NCBI GenBank assembly: GCA_016295355.1
Contig: JAEDLK010000006.1
Coordinates: 1-64,000, forward strand
Source of the DNA: Clostridiaceae bacterium
Lineage (GTDB): Bacteria; Bacillota; Clostridia; Oscillospirales; Acutalibacteraceae
Reading direction: 5' to 3'
Length of the DNA: 64,000 nucleotides
Below are positions 32,044 to 39,903 of this stretch, piece after piece. Position 1 is the stretch's first letter; each line of letters begins with the position of its first letter. A program made the translations under genes and the position numbers. The notes under the pieces were generated by a model. It saw only the letters and a list, made by a program, of their open reading frames with translations. It had not been told where the DNA came from and made no database searches.

Positions 32044-33726
32044 TTAATTACCTCCACCGTTTATATTACCCAGCCGTTCGGCCAGTGCATTCAGCGGATC
32101 ATCCGCTGTTTCTTTGACGGGCTGTTGTTTATACGGGCCAAGACGATAGGAACGATGCAAAACATCCTCCACAGCCTTTTTGATGCCATCCCGCATGGTC
32201 GCATTGGAATTGATCATGTCCCGAAATAGGGGATTTGGGGCATCAATCAATAAATAGTTACCTTGAATATAGGCGGTTGAACCGTCCAAAAAGCCGTTGG
32301 CCATGGGACAGATGGTGCGAATGCGACCGATGATGCTCGGCCAACGCCCTAACTTGCCATCCGGCAACGGAGGATCGTCCTCATCTTTACCGGCCTCGGC
32401 GCTCGACTGACTTTGTGTCGGTTGGTGGGACTGTGTGACGGGTGTTGCATAGTCCGACGGTTTTGACGGCATGGCGCTGCCGTCAGTTGTCTCCATTGGC
32501 GGGACATCAGCTATGGCAGGGGAAGGCACTTGCTCTTTGACGGGGGCGGTGTCATAGCTTGGAGCCTGCGTCATTGTTGCGCCGGTAGCCAAGGCTTTTT
32601 CCAAGCGCTCAATACGGGTGGTTAGATTTTCAAGACTGTCAATTGTTTTGCGGGAACACAGGCGAATCAGCACAGTTTCGAGCTGCAGGCGTCTATCTCC
32701 CATTTGCAGACCGGGTAAAGCCGACTGTAAAGTTCTTAAAATTTCCATAATATCTGCCAGTGTGAAGAGAGGAGCCTGCTTTTCAAACGAGGCTAAATCA
32801 TCGGTACTGCACACAAGCGGCCGCTTACCGGTGCGAATGGTTTTTACAATCATTAAATCACGGAAATGACCGGTTAGTTCATTGAACAATCGAAGCATAT
32901 CCACGCCCGAAGCATATAACCGATCCAAAAGTGTCAGTGCCCCGGGGGCATCCTGTTTAGCCAAACAGTCGGCCAGAGAAAACAGCGGCTCTCTGCCCGG
33001 CATACCGCAGGCGGTAATAACATCCTTTTCCGTAATATCTCGACTGATCGACAGACACAAATCCAGCAAGGATAAGGCATCACGCATACCGCCGTCGGCG
33101 GCCGCCGCAATCAGTCCGGCGGCATCCTCTGTCAGGGTGAAATCTTCTTTCTTTGCAATATCAAATAAGCGACTGCAAATGTCTTCGCTATCAATGCGAT
33201 GAAAGTCAAACCGCTGACAACGCGATAGAATGGTGGCCGGTAGCTTATGCACTTCTGTGGTGGCCAAGATGAAAATGACATGAGCCGGTGGCTCCTCAAG
33301 TGTTTTTAACAAAGCGTTAAAAGCCGGACCGCTGAGCATATGCACCTCGTCAATGATATACACACGGTAAGCGGAATCAGCCGGCAAAAAGTTTACCTGG
33401 TCACGCAAGGCACGAATGTCATCTACGCCGTTGTTGGAGGCGGCATCGATTTCGGCAATGTCGGTACTTTCCCCGGCGGCTATCGCCCGACAGGATTCAC
33501 AAACACCGCAGGGATCCCCATCGATAGGGGAAAGGCAGTTGACAGCCTTGGCTAAAATTTTGGCACAGCTTGTCTTGCCGGTTCCTCTGGTGCCGGTAAA
33601 CAGATACGCATGGAAAATCTGACCGCAGGCCAGCTCGTTTTTCAGCGTTCGTGTGATATGCTCCTGTCCGACAACATCCGAAAAGGTGTCGGGCCTGTAT
33701 TTACGGTAAAGAGCCTGGTAGGCCAA
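32044..33726 (-). CDS. dnaX: DNA polymerase III subunits gamma/tau
   Basis: A 560-residue clamp-loader ATPase. It starts at a TTG (33726) to give LAYQALYRKYRPDTF, preceded by GGGGG. Walker A is GTRGTGKTSCAK, a four-Cys zinc module spans CLSPIDGDPCGVCESC, Walker B is VYIIDEVHML, and the sensor LSRCQRF follows. Domain III ends near residue 360. The rest (about 375-450) is a Pro/Ser/Thr-rich linker to a small C-terminal domain for polymerase contact. The SRP RNA gene lies immediately upstream, as in Bacillus. Confidence 0.95.
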   Translation of the reverse strand: MAYQALYRKYRPDTFSDVVGQEHITRTLKNELACGQIFHAYLFTGTRGTGKTSCAKILAKAVNCLSPIDGDPCGVCESCRAIAAGESTDIAEIDAASNNGVDDIRALRDQVNFLPADSAYRVYIIDEVHMLSGPAFNALLKTLEEPPAHVIFILATTEVHKLPATILSRCQRFDFHRIDSEDICSRLFDIAKKEDFTLTEDAAGLIAAAADGGMRDALSLLDLCLSISRDITEKDVITACGMPGREPLFSLADCLAKQDAPGALTLLDRLYASGVDMLRLFNELTGHFRDLMIVKTIRTGKRPLVCSTDDLASFEKQAPLFTLADIMEILRTLQSALPGLQMGDRRLQLETVLIRLCSRKTIDSLENLTTRIERLEKALATGATMTQAPSYDTAPVKEQVPSPAIADVPPMETTDGSAMPSKPSDYATPVTQSHQPTQSQSSAEAGKDEDDPPLPDGKLGRWPSIIGRIRTICPMANGFLDGSTAYIQGNYLLIDAPNPLFRDMINSNATMRDGIKKAVEDVLHRSYRLGPYKQQPVKETADDPLNALAERLGNINGGGN

Positions 33727-33754
33727 GATAATCCCCCCTGTGCCGGTCATAAAA

Positions 33755-33897
33755 ACTGTGCAATTCGGTGTACGAATGGACCGATTGACTGCGGCGCACG
33801 GGAAAAACCGCTTAATGCTGCTCGGTTCCCCGCCTGACATGGTTCACAGCTTCCCGTCGCACAGGACCCGCCCATTCGCACACCGAATTGCACAGCG
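33755..33897 (-). ncRNA. ffs: Signal recognition particle RNA
   Basis: On the minus strand the ends form a 25-bp helix (33897-33873 with 33779-33755). The core carries ATGTCAGG, then GGGGAAC and CGAGCAGCA, the asymmetric and symmetric loops bound by Ffh in SRP domain IV. A run of five T follows the 3' end. It has its own promoter (33913-33941) and stands just upstream of dnaX, the conserved position of the SRP RNA gene in Bacillota. The length of about 143 nt is shorter than the 270-nt Bacillus scRNA, with a long closing stem. Confidence 0.92.
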
Positions 33898-33912
33898 TTC
33901 GGTATTATCTTT

Positions 33913-33941
33913 ATTATACTTGATAACAGTGTAATTTACAA
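33913..33941 (-). promoter_or_regulatory. Promoter of the SRP RNA gene
   Basis: Minus-strand TTGTAA (33941-33936), 17 bp spacer, TATAAT (33918-33913), about 16 bp before the mature RNA. It may also supply read-through transcription to dnaX. Confidence 0.8.
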
Positions 33942-33991
33942 GATAATTCTTGTCGGTTTTATAAATAAATTCCGAAAATCTTGCAAAAAGG

Positions 33992-34020
33992 TTGAAGAAA
34001 AGCCGCTTATTTGGTATAAT
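33992..34020 (+). promoter_or_regulatory. Promoter of the acyltransferase-Nudix group
   Basis: TTGAAG (33992-33997), 17 bp spacer, TATAAT (34015-34020). It is divergent from the SRP RNA promoter. Confidence 0.75.
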
Positions 34021-34059
34021 AGTCATAACAATGCTATGTTTCTGCTTTTTTGGCAGTAA

Positions 34060-34743
34060 ATGAAAAGAGGGATTGATACGGAACAGTTCTCCATGGGTGC
34101 TTTGTTCAGCGACAATCATACGATTGCGTTCGGTCTTTTTGAAGGCATGGAAAACGTTTTCGAGGTTTTGCCGAACATTGCCGAGTTTATCCGCACCTTG
34201 GGGCCGACCTTGGATCCGGCTGTCTTTGAACAGCGAGGGGAAGACATTTGGGTGGCCAAAAGTGCCAAGGTGGCGCCTTCAGCCTATCTTGGTGGGCCAT
34301 TGATTATTGATGAAGAGGCTGAGATTCGTCATTGTGCTTTTATCCGAGGCAGTGCGATTGTGGGTAAAAACTGTGTGGTCGGCAACTCCACGGAGCTTAA
34401 GAATGTGGTGTTGTTTGACCGTGTTCAGGTCCCGCATTACAACTATGTGGGTGATTCGGTGCTTGGCTACCGCGCACATATGGGGGCCGGTGCCATTACC
34501 TCCAATGTCAAGTCGGATCACTCGCCGGTGACTGTGAAGATGGACGGCCAAAAAATAGAAACCGGTATGAAAAAATTTGGGGCGATACTGGGAGATTTTG
34601 TCGAGGTCGGCTGCGGCAGTGTGCTGAACCCCGGTACGGTCATTGGTCCGTACAGCCAGATTTATCCGCTTTCTATGGTGCGTGGCTATGTGCCGGCCGA
34701 CTGCATCTATAAAAAGCAAAACGAGATTGTAAAAAAGGTTTAA
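34060..34743 (+). CDS. Left-handed beta-helix acyltransferase-like protein
   Basis: A 227-residue protein made mostly of hexapeptide repeats, e.g. VAKSAKVAPSAYLGGP, IRHCAFIRGSAIVGKNCVVGNS and VEVGCGSVLNPGTVIGP. This is the fold of the C-terminal domains of GlmU and of glucose-1-phosphate thymidylyltransferase-like proteins. There is no nucleotidyltransferase domain, so it may be a stand-alone acyltransferase for sugar nucleotides. The ATG at 34060 lacks a clear ribosome site and the region before residue 20 is weakly conserved-looking; a start further in (ATG 34093) is possible. It runs directly into the Nudix gene. Confidence 0.8.
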   Translation: MKRGIDTEQFSMGALFSDNHTIAFGLFEGMENVFEVLPNIAEFIRTLGPTLDPAVFEQRGEDIWVAKSAKVAPSAYLGGPLIIDEEAEIRHCAFIRGSAIVGKNCVVGNSTELKNVVLFDRVQVPHYNYVGDSVLGYRAHMGAGAITSNVKSDHSPVTVKMDGQKIETGMKKFGAILGDFVEVGCGSVLNPGTVIGPYSQIYPLSMVRGYVPADCIYKKQNEIVKKV

Positions 34744-34747
34744 TGTG

Positions 34748-35275
34748 ATGGAAAAGTGGGATGTTTTGGACGCACAGGGGGTTACCGTCGGACGCACGGT
34801 CGTTCGGGGGCAAACAGCGCTCAAGAGCGGGGAATACCACCTGGTTGTGCATATTTGGGTCGTTTCGGACAACGGTCGATTTTTAATACAGCGCAGAAGT
34901 GATAAAAAAAGGCTGATGCCGGGAGAATGGGCGGCCATCGGGGGCAGCGCTATTTTAGGAGAAACCTCCTTTTGCGCCGCCCAACGGGAATTGCTTGAGG
35001 AAATGGGTATTCGGTTAGTCGAGCGTCGCAGTAAGTTGGTCAACCGCATTAAAAAACGCAATTCGTTTATTGATGTTTGGCTAACCAACAGTAATGTGCC
35101 GTTGTCGCAACTGACTTTGCGCCCGTCCGAGGTGGCTGCCGCCAAATGGGTGAGTAAGGATGAACTGGTCGATATGCTTCAAAGCGGTCAGTTTCATCAA
35201 TACGGAAAAGAGTATTTTGATACTCTGTTCGGATGTGTAAAGGATTTTATGTATGAGCTTGAATGTAAACGGTAA
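34748..35275 (+). CDS. Nudix hydrolase
   Basis: A 175-residue hydrolase. The Nudix box is visible as GGSAILGETSFCAAQRELLEEMGI, matching GX5EX7REUXEEXGU. HIWVVSDNGRFLIQRRS precedes it, as in the IPP-isomerase/YfcD-like branch that includes FLIQRRS. The substrate, a nucleoside diphosphate linked to some X, cannot be predicted. It begins 4 bp after the acyltransferase gene and its end overlaps the RING protein gene by 23 bp, so the three are probably one transcript. Confidence 0.88.
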   Translation: MEKWDVLDAQGVTVGRTVVRGQTALKSGEYHLVVHIWVVSDNGRFLIQRRSDKKRLMPGEWAAIGGSAILGETSFCAAQRELLEEMGIRLVERRSKLVNRIKKRNSFIDVWLTNSNVPLSQLTLRPSEVAAAKWVSKDELVDMLQSGQFHQYGKEYFDTLFGCVKDFMYELECKR

Positions 35276-36179
35276 ACAATGTCCGATTTGCCACGGATAC
35301 TTATTCGAGGAAGACGATGTTGTCTACTGCCCGATTTGCGGTGCGCCTCATCATCGGGATTGTTATAAGACTGTCGGTCATTGCGGATTTGAGTCGCTGC
35401 ACGGCACCGAGCATCAGTACGACGCCTCGGCCGACCAAAGCGAGTCAAAGGGTCAACAGGAAACTGCCGACCAAGCACCTAATCAGGTAAAGTGTCCGTC
35501 CTGTGGAACGGCCTATGCCGTAGATGAAACAAAATGTCCGGGCTGCGGAATGCCCAATTCGCTTGCCAGAATCAGTGTGATGGGCGTTGATCCGCTCGGC
35601 GGTGTTAAACGGGATGAACCGGTCGGCAAGGACGTTACAGCCGAGGAGGCGGCGCGTTTTGTCATGCTGTCTACCACTCGCTATATTCCGAAATTTTTGG
35701 CCTTCTTTAGAGGTAAGAAAACATCCTTTAATCTATGGAGCTTTTTCTTTCCGACAGCACAGTTTGCCGGACGCAAGATGTATGCGGCTTCCTTTTTGTG
35801 CGGTCTGGTGGAATTGGCCGGCCTGTTGCTCTGCTATCCGTTGTCCCTTTGGTTGGTTAATCAAAATTTAACGGGTTATCAACAGATGTATGAGGCTTTG
35901 GCTACGGCCCCTTTTGCCACGGTGGGACCGCTGTTGTATTTAACCCTCGGCGGTGCTTTTGTACTGCTTCTCTTGCGGATTATTTGCGGATTATTTGCCG
36001 ACCGTTTTTACTATCGTTATGTGCTCAATCGCCTGGAACAGATTCGCACAGTGAGCGAATCGGATGCCGACAAAAACAACAATCTGCGCCGGTTTGGCGG
36101 CTTTAACATTTTTTCGTTTATATTGGCCTTGGTGCTGTTGCAGTATCTGCCCGGCATCATTTCCTTCTTTATTCTTTAA
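35253..36179 (+). CDS. RING-finger/zinc-ribbon integral membrane protein
   Basis: A 308-residue protein. Residues 8-45 hold a prokaryotic RING-type zinc finger: CPICHG, CPICGAPHHRDC, with HC after it. Residues 80-105 hold a zinc ribbon, CPSCGTAY and CPGCGMPN. Four hydrophobic segments follow (about 165-185 short, 188-208, 224-247 and 283-305) with Tyr/Phe-rich spacers, similar to DUF2628-type inner-membrane proteins. It may sense or recruit partners at the membrane, but no function is known. The next gene codes for another zinc ribbon. Its start lies inside the Nudix gene. Confidence 0.75.
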   Translation: MSLNVNGKQCPICHGYLFEEDDVVYCPICGAPHHRDCYKTVGHCGFESLHGTEHQYDASADQSESKGQQETADQAPNQVKCPSCGTAYAVDETKCPGCGMPNSLARISVMGVDPLGGVKRDEPVGKDVTAEEAARFVMLSTTRYIPKFLAFFRGKKTSFNLWSFFFPTAQFAGRKMYAASFLCGLVELAGLLLCYPLSLWLVNQNLTGYQQMYEALATAPFATVGPLLYLTLGGAFVLLLLRIICGLFADRFYYRYVLNRLEQIRTVSESDADKNNNLRRFGGFNIFSFILALVLLQYLPGIISFFIL

Positions 36180-36223
36180 TACTCGACAGAAGTCTTCTGT
36201 CGGTGATGAAATGAGGTTTTGTT

Positions 36224-36568
36224 ATGATGGTTTGTCGTGTTTGCAAGACCGAAAACGATGATCGGTTTATGTACTGCAAAAACTGCGGTACACAACTGGA
36301 TAAGCCCAAGAATTACGAAGCATACGAATCGGGGCAGTTTGCCGCCCAACCGGTGAATGTGCCCAACAGAGCAACATCGCCGATTATGCCGGTGGCGCCT
36401 ACACCCGACAGAGCGATACAGGAAAACACCTTAGTGCCGGTTTATATGTCCTTACCCGATCCGATAGATCCGTCCCGTCGAAGCTTGCAACGGGTGTATG
36501 TGACAAGAAAGCAGATGCAGGCTATGGAAGCCGCCGGTATGTTTTCCTCGGATCATCAAAACGGATGA
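36224..36568 (+). CDS. Short zinc-ribbon protein
   Basis: A 114-residue protein with one N-terminal zinc ribbon (CRVCKTENDDRFMYCKNCGTQL) and a Pro/Ala-rich disordered tail ending in basic and Met-rich residues. No membrane segment is predicted. Such proteins are common beside RING/DUF2628-type membrane proteins in Clostridia. Its stop overlaps the HAD gene start (ATGA), so translation is coupled. Function unknown. A GAGG site precedes the ATG; a second ATG one codon later is equally possible. Confidence 0.75.
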   Translation: MMVCRVCKTENDDRFMYCKNCGTQLDKPKNYEAYESGQFAAQPVNVPNRATSPIMPVAPTPDRAIQENTLVPVYMSLPDPIDPSRRSLQRVYVTRKQMQAMEAAGMFSSDHQNG

Positions 36569-37248
36569 TGGCGTCTTATACCACGCTGTTATTTGATTTG
36601 GATAACACCCTGTTGGATTTTTCAAAGGCCGAACAGACGGCAATCACCGATGTTTTTCGATTCTTCGGTCTTGACGACAGCGAGCAGGCCGTGGCGTTAT
36701 ACAGTCAAATTAACGATGATTTTTGGAAAGCCTTTGAACGGGGAGATATTTCGGCGGAAAGGATATACACCGGCCGTTTTGAACGCTTTTTTTTGGATAG
36801 CGGACAAATAGGGGATGCCGTGGCCGTGAATGACCGTTATCTTCGGGCGCTCGGCGATTATGCCTTTAAGATGCCGGGATGTGATGAAACGCTGTCGGCT
36901 CTTTTTGACAAGGGATATCGGCTGTCGATTGTCACGAACGGCGTGGCCGTCAATCAACATCGCCGTGTGGCTGATGCCGGCTTGAATCGATGGATTCGGC
37001 AGTTGTTTATTTCAGAGGAAATCGGTTCTAAAAAGCCGGATAAACTCTTTTTTGATCGTGTTTTTGAATCAATCGAGGAAAAAGACCGTTCCCGTGTGTT
37101 GCTCATTGGTGATTCGCTGACTTCGGATATCCAGGGCGGATTTAACGCCGGTATTGACACTTGCTGGTTATCGGCCAATGGATGTACGGGAGAACCGAAA
37201 CCAACCTATACTGTTCGTTCGCTTGATGAACTGTTGACCTTTTTATAA
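36565..37248 (+). CDS. HAD-family hydrolase, YjjG-like nucleotidase
   Basis: A 227-residue HAD phosphatase. Motif I is LLFDLDNTLLDF (nucleophile Asp), motif II IVTNG, motif III GSKKPDK and motif IV IGDSLTSDIQGG. The helical cap between motifs I and II and the overall length fit the YjjG/YfnB group of pyrimidine 5'-nucleotidases that clear non-canonical nucleotides. The second gene of an ATGA-coupled pair with the zinc-ribbon gene. The phosphatase activity is well supported; the substrate is inferred from subfamily. Confidence 0.88.
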   Translation: MMASYTTLLFDLDNTLLDFSKAEQTAITDVFRFFGLDDSEQAVALYSQINDDFWKAFERGDISAERIYTGRFERFFLDSGQIGDAVAVNDRYLRALGDYAFKMPGCDETLSALFDKGYRLSIVTNGVAVNQHRRVADAGLNRWIRQLFISEEIGSKKPDKLFFDRVFESIEEKDRSRVLLIGDSLTSDIQGGFNAGIDTCWLSANGCTGEPKPTYTVRSLDELLTFL

Positions 37249-37269
37249 CAGCGATATGGATTCCTATTG

Positions 37270-37298
37270 ACCTGTCGGGGCTATCCGACAGGTTTTTT
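37270..37298 (+). terminator. Terminator after the HAD gene
   Basis: Nine-base stem ACCTGTCGG/CCGACAGGT and a run of six T. Confidence 0.85.
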
Positions 37299-37429
37299 AT
37301 ATGGTTTAAGGGGCAATTCGTGCTTTTGAAAGTGTGGTTGGCTTTTTGCGCTTGGTCAAAACGGGCGTCCGGTAATGACTCTGTCGATTGTTTCCAAGAA
37401 TTTCGGTCATACTATCCTTGGTGAGAAGA

Positions 37430-37837
37430 ATGAAGCATGGTCAGAAGCGCCAAGAACGCAAGAAAAGCCGGCAAGTGTGCGATAAAAAGACTTTTTGGTT
37501 AACCGGTCTGTCCGGACTTTTGGTCGGTATGATTAGCGGATTATTGGGGGCCGGAGGCGGGATGATTGCCGTTCCGGTTCTAAAAAAACTGGGTATGAAT
37601 CAAAAAACAGCACACGCCAACGCCGTGGCGGTGATTATGCCGGTGGCGGCAGTGGGGGCCATTATGTATGCCAAACACGGCTATTTGGATTGGTCGGTGG
37701 TTTGGCCGTTTTTACCGACCGGATTGGTGGGCAGTGTGACGGCGACTTGGTTGCTGAAGAAGATTTCACCGTTGTATTTACGGCTGATTTTCGGCGGTTT
37801 TATGATTTGGGCAGGCGTGCGGTTGTTCTTACGATAA
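37430..37837 (+). CDS. Half-size TauE/SafE-type membrane protein (first half)
   Basis: A 135-residue protein with a basic N-terminal tail and four predicted helices. GLSGLLVGMISGLLGAGGGMIAVPVL matches the glycine-rich first repeat of the TauE/SafE (DUF81) anion transporter family, and AHANAVAVIMPVAAVGAIMY the second motif. Full-length members are about 250 residues with two such repeats; this has one. A matching half-size protein lies at 38252-38647, so the pair probably forms a heterodimer. The ATG at 37430 follows GGTGAG. The substrate (sulfite, sulfonate or organic anion) is unknown. Confidence 0.8.
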   Translation: MKHGQKRQERKKSRQVCDKKTFWLTGLSGLLVGMISGLLGAGGGMIAVPVLKKLGMNQKTAHANAVAVIMPVAAVGAIMYAKHGYLDWSVVWPFLPTGLVGSVTATWLLKKISPLYLRLIFGGFMIWAGVRLFLR

Positions 37838-38251
37838 GCCCATGTATGACAATCCGTTAGAAGCTACCTGAAAACTGCCCTTTAAGGCCGGTTCAAGATA
37901 GAATACCTTGGTTAGCAAAAAGGTGTTTGGACGGTGTGTGTCTGTCATAAGTCAAAGCGAGCCGAAGCCCATACGGTTTCGCTGGTCGCCATTTCTAAAC
38001 GGCTTTGCGTTCGTTTTGGCAAGGCACCGGTTTTGCTGCCGTTTTACGGCTTCATCCCGTATAGAAAATCTGCGGCGGAAGCCTCTGTCAACCTTACAAA
38101 CAGGACTTTTCTCGCTTTCACAAAACCGCAAAGTACCGTCATACGGGCGTATAACTATTGAAAAAGTGACAAGAAATAAACAAGGCTTATTGGTAAGGCG
38201 TGTGGCGTAGATTGTCTTCGGTTTAATACAGATAAAGGGAGGAAGCATTTC
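37838..38251. repeat. Gene-free block splitting the TauE/SafE pair, candidate repeat
   Basis: 414 bp without a credible gene. All three plus-strand frames are open for long stretches in the middle, giving basic peptides with no family signature, as happens in dispersed repeats of gut Clostridia. ATACGG at 37969 and CCGTAT at 38058, and CCGTCATACGGGCG near 38137, are short palindromic pieces. A promoter or ribosome site for the downstream gene (AAGGGAGG at about 38235) lies at its end. Confidence 0.45.
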
Positions 38252-38647
38252 ATGACGGTGTTGAGCTTATTGGCCGGATTTTTATCCGGCTTAATCGGCG
38301 GTATGGGACTGGGCGGCGGTGCGGTGTTGCTGATTTATCTGTCGGCCGTGTGCCGAACCGACCAACTGGTTGCGCAGGCGACTAATTTGGTCTTCTTTCT
38401 GCCCGTTGCCGCGATCAGCGTTTTTTTGTATGCCAAAAAAGGAATCATCCGCCTAAAAACGGTCTTGCCCATGGCGGTCGGCGGGGCGGCCGGGGCTGTT
38501 TTGGGCAGTCTGTTCAGTAATGTATTGGGCGGTCGCATCACGGCCAAGCTGTTTGCGACGGTGCTGTTATTGATGGGCGGACGGGAAGTTTTTTGTGCAA
38601 TAGGGTTGATTAAAAGAAAAAAATATGATACACTGAAAAAAGAATAA
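38252..38647 (+). CDS. Half-size TauE/SafE-type membrane protein (second half)
   Basis: A 131-residue protein with four predicted helices. LLAGFLSGLIGGMGLGGGAVLLIYL and QATNLVFFLPVAAISVFLYAKKG match the repeated TauE/SafE motifs. Like its upstream partner it corresponds to one repeat of the usual two-repeat transporter, and the N-terminal Gly-rich motif differs enough to exclude a recent copy. It has a GGGAGG site. Its last codons run into a LexA-box-like sequence before lexA. Confidence 0.8.
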   Translation: MTVLSLLAGFLSGLIGGMGLGGGAVLLIYLSAVCRTDQLVAQATNLVFFLPVAAISVFLYAKKGIIRLKTVLPMAVGGAAGAVLGSLFSNVLGGRITAKLFATVLLLMGGREVFCAIGLIKRKKYDTLKKE

Positions 38648-38654
38648 ATGTTCT
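38641..38654. promoter_or_regulatory. LexA-box-like sequence before lexA
   Basis: AGAATAAATGTTCT differs in one arm base from the Gram-positive SOS core GAACNNNNGTTC. It lies 15 bp upstream of the lexA start, overlapping the stop of the previous gene. One mismatch means this may be chance. Confidence 0.35.
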
Positions 38655-38669
38655 TTTGGGAGTGATGAT

Positions 38670-39257
38670 ATGCCGAGAGCGCAACTCAATGAACTGCAAA
38701 GCCGGGTGTATCGGTGTTTGGTACAGGCCATGGCTCAGGGATTACCGCCTACTGTACGGGAAATTTGCAGTGCTTGCTCTATTAAGTCAACCTCCACGGT
38801 GCACAGAATCTTGGATATGTTAGAGGAAAACGGGTATATCACGAGGGATGCCCATTCCTCACGTGCTATTCGAATTTGCGATATGTCGGCGGCAGCACGG
38901 GTTCCGGTGGTCGGTCGGGTCACAGCCGGTCAGCCTATTTTGGCGGTGGAGGAAATTGAGGATTATATCCCGTATCCGACCAAGGAGGCAGACGGATTGT
39001 TCGGTCTGCGTGTGCAGGGCTTTTCCATGAAAAATGCGGGCATTTTGGACGGGGATATTGTTATTGCCGATAAGAATGCTCGGTGGAAACAACACGATAT
39101 TGTCATCGGTATGGATGGCGACTGCGCCACGGTTAAGCGGTTGGAATACGAAAACGGACAGGTCGTTTTTATGCCGGAGAACCCGGATTTTGACCCGATT
39201 TATCCGCAGCAGCCGTCTATTTTGGGTAAAGTGGTGGGCTGCTACAGAAGGTATTGA
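38670..39257 (+). CDS. lexA: LexA repressor
   Basis: A 195-residue SOS repressor and self-cleaving protease. The winged HTH (about 1-65) has PPTVREICSACSIKSTSTVHRIL; the cleavage site Ala-Gly is in VGRVTAGQPI; the catalytic Ser is in VQGFSMKNAGI and Lys in CATVKRLEY. The C-terminal domain ends in KVVGCYRRY. On RecA activation it cleaves itself and releases repair genes. GGGAG precedes the ATG. The order lexA-rnhA is seen; rnhA starts 7 bp after the lexA stop. Confidence 0.95.
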   Translation: MPRAQLNELQSRVYRCLVQAMAQGLPPTVREICSACSIKSTSTVHRILDMLEENGYITRDAHSSRAIRICDMSAAARVPVVGRVTAGQPILAVEEIEDYIPYPTKEADGLFGLRVQGFSMKNAGILDGDIVIADKNARWKQHDIVIGMDGDCATVKRLEYENGQVVFMPENPDFDPIYPQQPSILGKVVGCYRRY

Positions 39258-39264
39258 GGAACAC

Positions 39265-39711
39265 ATGAAAACAGTTGAGATTTTTACAGACGGTGCTTGC
39301 TCCGGCAATCCCGGCCCCGGTGGTTGGGGGGCGGTTTTGCGGTATGCCGGTCGGGAACGGGAACTTTCCGGCGGTGAAAAACAAACCACCAATAATCGCA
39401 TGGAGCTGACGGCTGTCATAGAAGCATTATCGGCGCTCAAGGAGCCCTGCCATGTGATTCTTACAACCGACTCACGTTATGTGGCGGACGGTATGGGCAA
39501 GGGCTGGGCGGCTGCCTGGAAGAAAAACGGATGGCGAAAGGCTGATAAAAAGCCGGCGCTTAACAGTGATTTGTGGGAACAAATGCTTGCCCTGTTCGAG
39601 CGTCATACCGTTGAGCTTAACTGGGTTAAGGGGCACGCCGGTCATCCGGAAAACGAACGATGCGACGCCTTAGCGGTGTCGGCTTATAAGAACCTGGACA
39701 GCCCATTGTGA
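39265..39711 (+). CDS. rnhA: Ribonuclease HI
   Basis: A 148-residue RNase H that cuts RNA in RNA-DNA hybrids. The four catalytic acids are visible: Asp in IFTDGACSGNPG, Glu in NRMELTAV, Asp in TTDSRYVADG and Asp in NERCDALA. The basic protrusion (GWAAAWKKNGWRKADKKP) is present, so it is the E. coli type I enzyme. The ATG at 39265 follows TTGAGGAAC; an earlier in-frame start at 39034 would lie inside lexA. It is probably co-transcribed with lexA. Confidence 0.96.
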   Translation: MKTVEIFTDGACSGNPGPGGWGAVLRYAGRERELSGGEKQTTNNRMELTAVIEALSALKEPCHVILTTDSRYVADGMGKGWAAAWKKNGWRKADKKPALNSDLWEQMLALFERHTVELNWVKGHAGHPENERCDALAVSAYKNLDSPL

Positions 39712-39840
39712 AAACACTTTAGGCCTGTTAAAAAGCCATCTAATCGGCACTTTATATTTGTGGGTGGATCAATGTGGCAAACGGCTCGTTGGGTTTTGTG
39801 TGAGGCAAAGGAACAAAAAATCGCCGTGGCCCGTGAAAAG

Positions 39841-39871
39841 ACTTGATTTATCAAGTGAATTGTACTAAAAT
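39841..39871 (+). promoter_or_regulatory. fba promoter with overlapping inverted repeat
   Basis: TTGATT (39843-39848), 17 bp spacer, TAAAAT (39866-39871). The perfect inverted repeat ACTTGA-TTTA-TCAAGT (39841-39856) covers the -35 element, an operator-like layout. Confidence 0.7.
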
Positions 39872-39903
39872 AGATAGGTAAGTATACGACAGGAGGAAAA
39901 AGT

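Noticed and set aside
34279..35145. A 288-codon minus-strand open frame across the acyltransferase and Nudix genes
   Set aside because: It covers two real plus-strand genes and shows no domain.
37908..38210. A 100-codon open frame in the gap between the TauE/SafE halves
   Set aside because: No ribosome site, overlapping frames equally open, composition unlike neighbours; treated as repeat.
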